Part shown: piece by piece, positions 61,269-64,000 of the stretch
Layout: every line of letters begins with the position of its first letter
Position numbering within the stretch: the first letter of the stretch is position 1
NCBI GenBank assembly: GCA_901472405.1
Contig: LR590463.1
Coordinates: forward strand, 682,001 to 746,000
DNA length: 64,000 bases
Direction: 5' to 3'
Source: Serratia rubidaea
GTDB taxonomy: Bacteria > Pseudomonadota > Gammaproteobacteria > Enterobacterales > Enterobacteriaceae
Made by a program: the position numbers and the translations under genes
The notes under the pieces: generated by a model
The model's database searches: none
Told to the model about the DNA's origin: nothing
The model's input: the letters and a program-made list of their open reading frames with translations, nothing else

Positions 61269-64000
61269 TTACTGATGGGTGACAACCACCAGACGAATGG
61301 CGTCCAGACGCCAGCCGGCGTCGTTCAGGTTCGCCAGCACCTGTTTGCGGTTGAACTCCAGCGTTTCGACTTCATCGTCGCGGATGTTCGGGTTGACCGC
61401 TTTCAGCGCTTCCAGGCGCGCCAGTTCGTTGCTCAGCTTGTCGTCGGCTTCCTGCTTGGCCTGCTCGATCAGCGTCCGCGCTTCGGCCTCTACCAGGCTT
61501 TCCGCCTGCTGCAGCATGGCGTGCACGTCCTGCTGGACGGCGTTAACCAGCTTGCTGGAGGTGTGGCGGTTCACGGCGTTCAGCTGGCGGTTAAAGCTCT
61601 CAAACTCCACCTGTCCCGCCAGGTTGGTGCCCTTGCGGTCCAGCAACATGCGGATTGGCGTTGGCGGCAGGAAGCGCGTCAGCTGCAGGTGCTTCGGCGC
61701 CTGCGCCTCGACCACGTACACCAGCTCCACCAGCAGCGTGCCGACCGGCAGCGCCTTGTTCTTCAGCAGCGATACCGCGCAGCTGCCGGTATCGCCGGAG
61801 ACGATCAGATCCAGCCCGTTGCGGATAATCGGGTGCTCCCAGCTGACGAACTGCGCATCTTCGCGCGACAGCGCCTGCTCACGGTCGAAGGTGACGGTGC
61901 AGCCGTCCTGCGGCAGGCCCGGGAAGTCCGGCACCAGCATATGGTCGGACGGCGTCAGCACGATCAGGTTATCGCTGCGGTCTTCCTGATTGATGCCGAC
62001 AATATCAAACAGGTTGAGCGCAAAGCTCACCAGATTGACGTCGTTGTCCTGCTCAGCGATGGCGTCGGCCAGCGCCTGCGCCTTGTCGCCGCCGTTGGAG
62101 TGCATCTCCAGCAGGCGGTCGCGCCCCTGTTCCAGCTGGGCTTTCAGCTGGTCATGCTGCTGACGGCACTCGTGGATAAATTCATCCAGCCCGGCCTGCT
62201 CGGTCGGTGCGGCCAGATAGCCGATCAGGCGCTCATAGCTGCTGTCGTAGATGGTGCGGCCGGTTGGGCAGGTGTGCTCAAAGGCGTCGAGCCCCTCATG
62301 GAACCAGCGGCCCAGCACCGCCTGTGCGGTGTTTTCCAGATACGGCACCATGATCTGGATATCGTGCAGCTGACCGATGCGGTCCAGACGGCCGATGCGT
62401 TGCTCCAGCAGATCCGGGTTGAACGGCAGGTCGAACATCACCAGCTGACTGGCGAACTGGAAGTTGCGCCCTTCGGAGCCGATTTCAGAACACAGCAGCA
62501 CTTGGGCGCCATCCTCTTCGGAGGCGAAGTAGGCGGCTGCGCGGTCGCGCTCGATGATGCTCAGCCCTTCGTGGAATACCGCGGCGCGGATGGCTTCCCG
62601 CTCGCGCAGCACCTGTTCCAGCTGCAGGGCGGTGGTCGCCTGGGCGCAGATCACCAGCACTTTTTCATGACGGTTGGCGATCAGGTAGTTCAGCAGCCAC
62701 TCGACGCGCGGGTCGAAGTTCCACCAGGTGGCGTTTTCGCCCTCGAACTCCTGATAGATCTGCTCCGGATACAGCATGTCGCGCGCGCGCGCCTCCAGGC
62801 TCTTTTTCGCCCCCATAATGCCGGACACCTTGATCGCCGTCTGATACTGATCGGGCAGCGGCAGCTTGATCTGGTGCAGGTTACGGTGCGGGAAGCCTTT
62901 AACGCCCTGACGGGTGTTGCGGAACAGCACGCGGCTGGTGCCGTGGCGGTCCATCAGCATGGTGACCAACTCCTGGCGTGCGGCTTCGCTGTTTTCGCCG
63001 TCGCCATTGGCCGCTTGCAGCAGCGGTTCGATATCCTGTTCTTCGATCAGTTCACCCAGCAGGTTCAGCTTGTCGTTCGCCAGATGCTCACCGCTCAGCA
63101 GCAGGGTGACGGCATCGGCTACCGGCCGGTATTTTTGCTGCTCGGTGACGAACTCCTGATAGTCGTGGAAGCGGTTCGGATCCAACAGGCGCAGACGGGC
63201 GAAGTGGCTCTGCTGCCCCAGCTGTTCCGGCGTCGCCGTCAGCAGCAGCACGCCGGGGGTGTGTTCCGCCAGCTGTTCGATAACCTGGTATTCACGGCTC
63301 GGGGCGTCTTCGCTCCAGGCCAGGTGGTGGGCTTCATCGACCACCAGCAGATCCCACTGGGCGTCGGACAGCTCTTCCAGGCGCTGTTTGTTGCGGCGTA
63401 CAAAGTCCAGCGAGCAGATCACCAGCTGTTCGGTCTCGAACGGGTTGCTGCTGTCGAGCTTGGCTTCGGCATAGCGGCTGTCGTCGAACAGCGAGAAGTA
63501 CAGGTTGAAGCGGCGCATCATCTCCACCAGCCACTGATGCTGCAGCGTTTCCGGCACCACGATCAGCACGCGTTCGGCGCGGCCGGCCAGCAGCTGCTGG
63601 TGGATAATCATGCCGGCTTCGATGGTTTTGCCCAGGCCGACCTCATCCGCCAGCAATACGCGCGGCGCATGGCGCTGGCCGACTTCATAGGCGATATGCA
63701 GCTGGTGCGGGATCAGGCTGGCGCGCATGCCGCGCAGGCCGGCGAACGGCAGGCGATACTGTTCGCTGAGGTATTTGCGCGCGCGGAAGCGCAGCGCGAA
63801 ACGATCCATACGGTCGATCTGACCGGCAAACAGGCGGTCCTGCGGTTTGCTGAAGGTGAGTTTGCTGTCCAGCAGCACTTCGCGCATCGCCACGCCGCTT
63901 TCCTGCGTGTCCGTGCGGGTGCCGATATAGGTCAGCAGTCCGTTGTCCTCTTTCACTTCCTCTACCTGAAGCTGCCAGCCTTCATGGCTGGTGATGGTAT
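61269..64000 (-). CDS. rapA: RNA polymerase-associated SWI2/SNF2 ATPase RapA, partial (5' end outside window)
   Basis: Helicase-like ATPase that binds RNA polymerase and helps it recycle under stress. The reading frame continues to the window edge; about 910 of the usual 968 residues are present and the N-terminal 60 or so lie beyond position 64000. Motifs: [15 protein letters not shown] (Walker A), [10 protein letters not shown] (Walker B), [10 protein letters not shown] (motif III), [14 protein letters not shown] and [11 protein letters not shown] (motifs V and VI). The C-terminus ends [12 protein letters not shown]. An in-frame ATG near 63956 is internal, not the start. Confidence 0.96.
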   Translation of the reverse strand, partial: TITSHEGWQLQVEEVKEDNGLLTYIGTRTDTQESGVAMREVLLDSKLTFSKPQDRLFAGQIDRMDRFALRFRARKYLSEQYRLPFAGLRGMRASLIPHQLHIAYEVGQRHAPRVLLADEVGLGKTIEAGMIIHQQLLAGRAERVLIVVPETLQHQWLVEMMRRFNLYFSLFDDSRYAEAKLDSSNPFETEQLVICSLDFVRRNKQRLEELSDAQWDLLVVDEAHHLAWSEDAPSREYQVIEQLAEHTPGVLLLTATPEQLGQQSHFARLRLLDPNRFHDYQEFVTEQQKYRPVADAVTLLLSGEHLANDKLNLLGELIEEQDIEPLLQAANGDGENSEAARQELVTMLMDRHGTSRVLFRNTRQGVKGFPHRNLHQIKLPLPDQYQTAIKVSGIMGAKKSLEARARDMLYPEQIYQEFEGENATWWNFDPRVEWLLNYLIANRHEKVLVICAQATTALQLEQVLREREAIRAAVFHEGLSIIERDRAAAYFASEEDGAQVLLCSEIGSEGRNFQFASQLVMFDLPFNPDLLEQRIGRLDRIGQLHDIQIMVPYLENTAQAVLGRWFHEGLDAFEHTCPTGRTIYDSSYERLIGYLAAPTEQAGLDEFIHECRQQHDQLKAQLEQGRDRLLEMHSNGGDKAQALADAIAEQDNDVNLVSFALNLFDIVGINQEDRSDNLIVLTPSDHMLVPDFPGLPQDGCTVTFDREQALSREDAQFVSWEHPIIRNGLDLIVSGDTGSCAVSLLKNKALPVGTLLVELVYVVEAQAPKHLQLTRFLPPTPIRMLLDRKGTNLAGQVEFESFNRQLNAVNRHTSSKLVNAVQQDVHAMLQQAESLVEAEARTLIEQAKQEADDKLSNELARLEALKAVNPNIRDDEVETLEFNRKQVLANLNDAGWRLDAIRLVVVTHQ

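Overview
The window is a chromosomal segment of a high-GC member of the Enterobacterales, most likely Serratia or a close relative. The evidence is protein-level similarity to E. coli throughout, an E. coli-like gene order around the chromosomal zero point, ERIC repeats, and Serratia-like gene choices (yfiR next to slt, yjjPB beside folA, no creBCD between creA and arcA). The species cannot be fixed from this sequence. No tRNA, rRNA, CRISPR array, prophage or transposase gene was seen.

Layout. 1-7.2 kb: a partial yfiR, then slt, trpR, yjjX, gpmB, rob, creA and arcA (cell-wall turnover, tryptophan control, glycolysis, redox control). 7.3-13.6 kb: a yjjY-like micro-ORF, yjtD, and the threonine operon thrLABC with its leader peptide and attenuator. 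13.6-25.6 kb: a long palindromic intergenic element, yaaA, yaaJ (broken as sequenced), talB, mog, an MHS-type MFS transporter, dnaK-dnaJ with a sigma-32 promoter, nhaA-nhaR. 25.7-32.1 kb: rpsT and the ribF-ileS-lspA-fkpB-ispH operon. 32.1-35.9 kb: an accessory alpha-galactoside cassette (AraC-type regulator, GH4 alpha-galactosidase, LacY/RafB-type permease) between ispH and dapB. 36-44.3 kb: dapB, carAB with a two-promoter/ARG-box control region, and kefFC. 44.3-47.8 kb: an accessory module between kefC and folA, holding a signal-peptide-less class-3-lipase-like protein followed by two tandem ankyrin-repeat lipoproteins, which looks like an orphan antibacterial effector with duplicated immunity genes. 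47.8-52.6 kb: a LysE-family exporter, yjjP-yjjB, folA and a Tat-exported PhoX with a likely Pho box. 52.7-64 kb: the apaH-apaG-rsmA-pdxA-surA-lptD cluster on the minus strand, djlA, rluA and a partial rapA.

A striking property of the sequence is a set of about ten single-base homopolymer length changes that break genes normally intact: yaaJ (twice), the AraC regulator, both lipoproteins, yjjP, apaG, surA and djlA. Three are the same loss, GCCCAG read as GCCAG, and two are the same gain, T5 to T6 before CGCC. In every case restoring one base gives a normal-length protein, so sequencing error is the simplest explanation and these genes should not be read as biological losses without checking. 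The amber codon in the second lipoprotein is different in kind and may be real decay.

The most promising unusual content is the effector/immunity-like module at 44.8-47.8 kb, with a full-length ERIC element 24 bp upstream of its first gene, and the roughly 175-bp palindromic element between thrC and yaaA.
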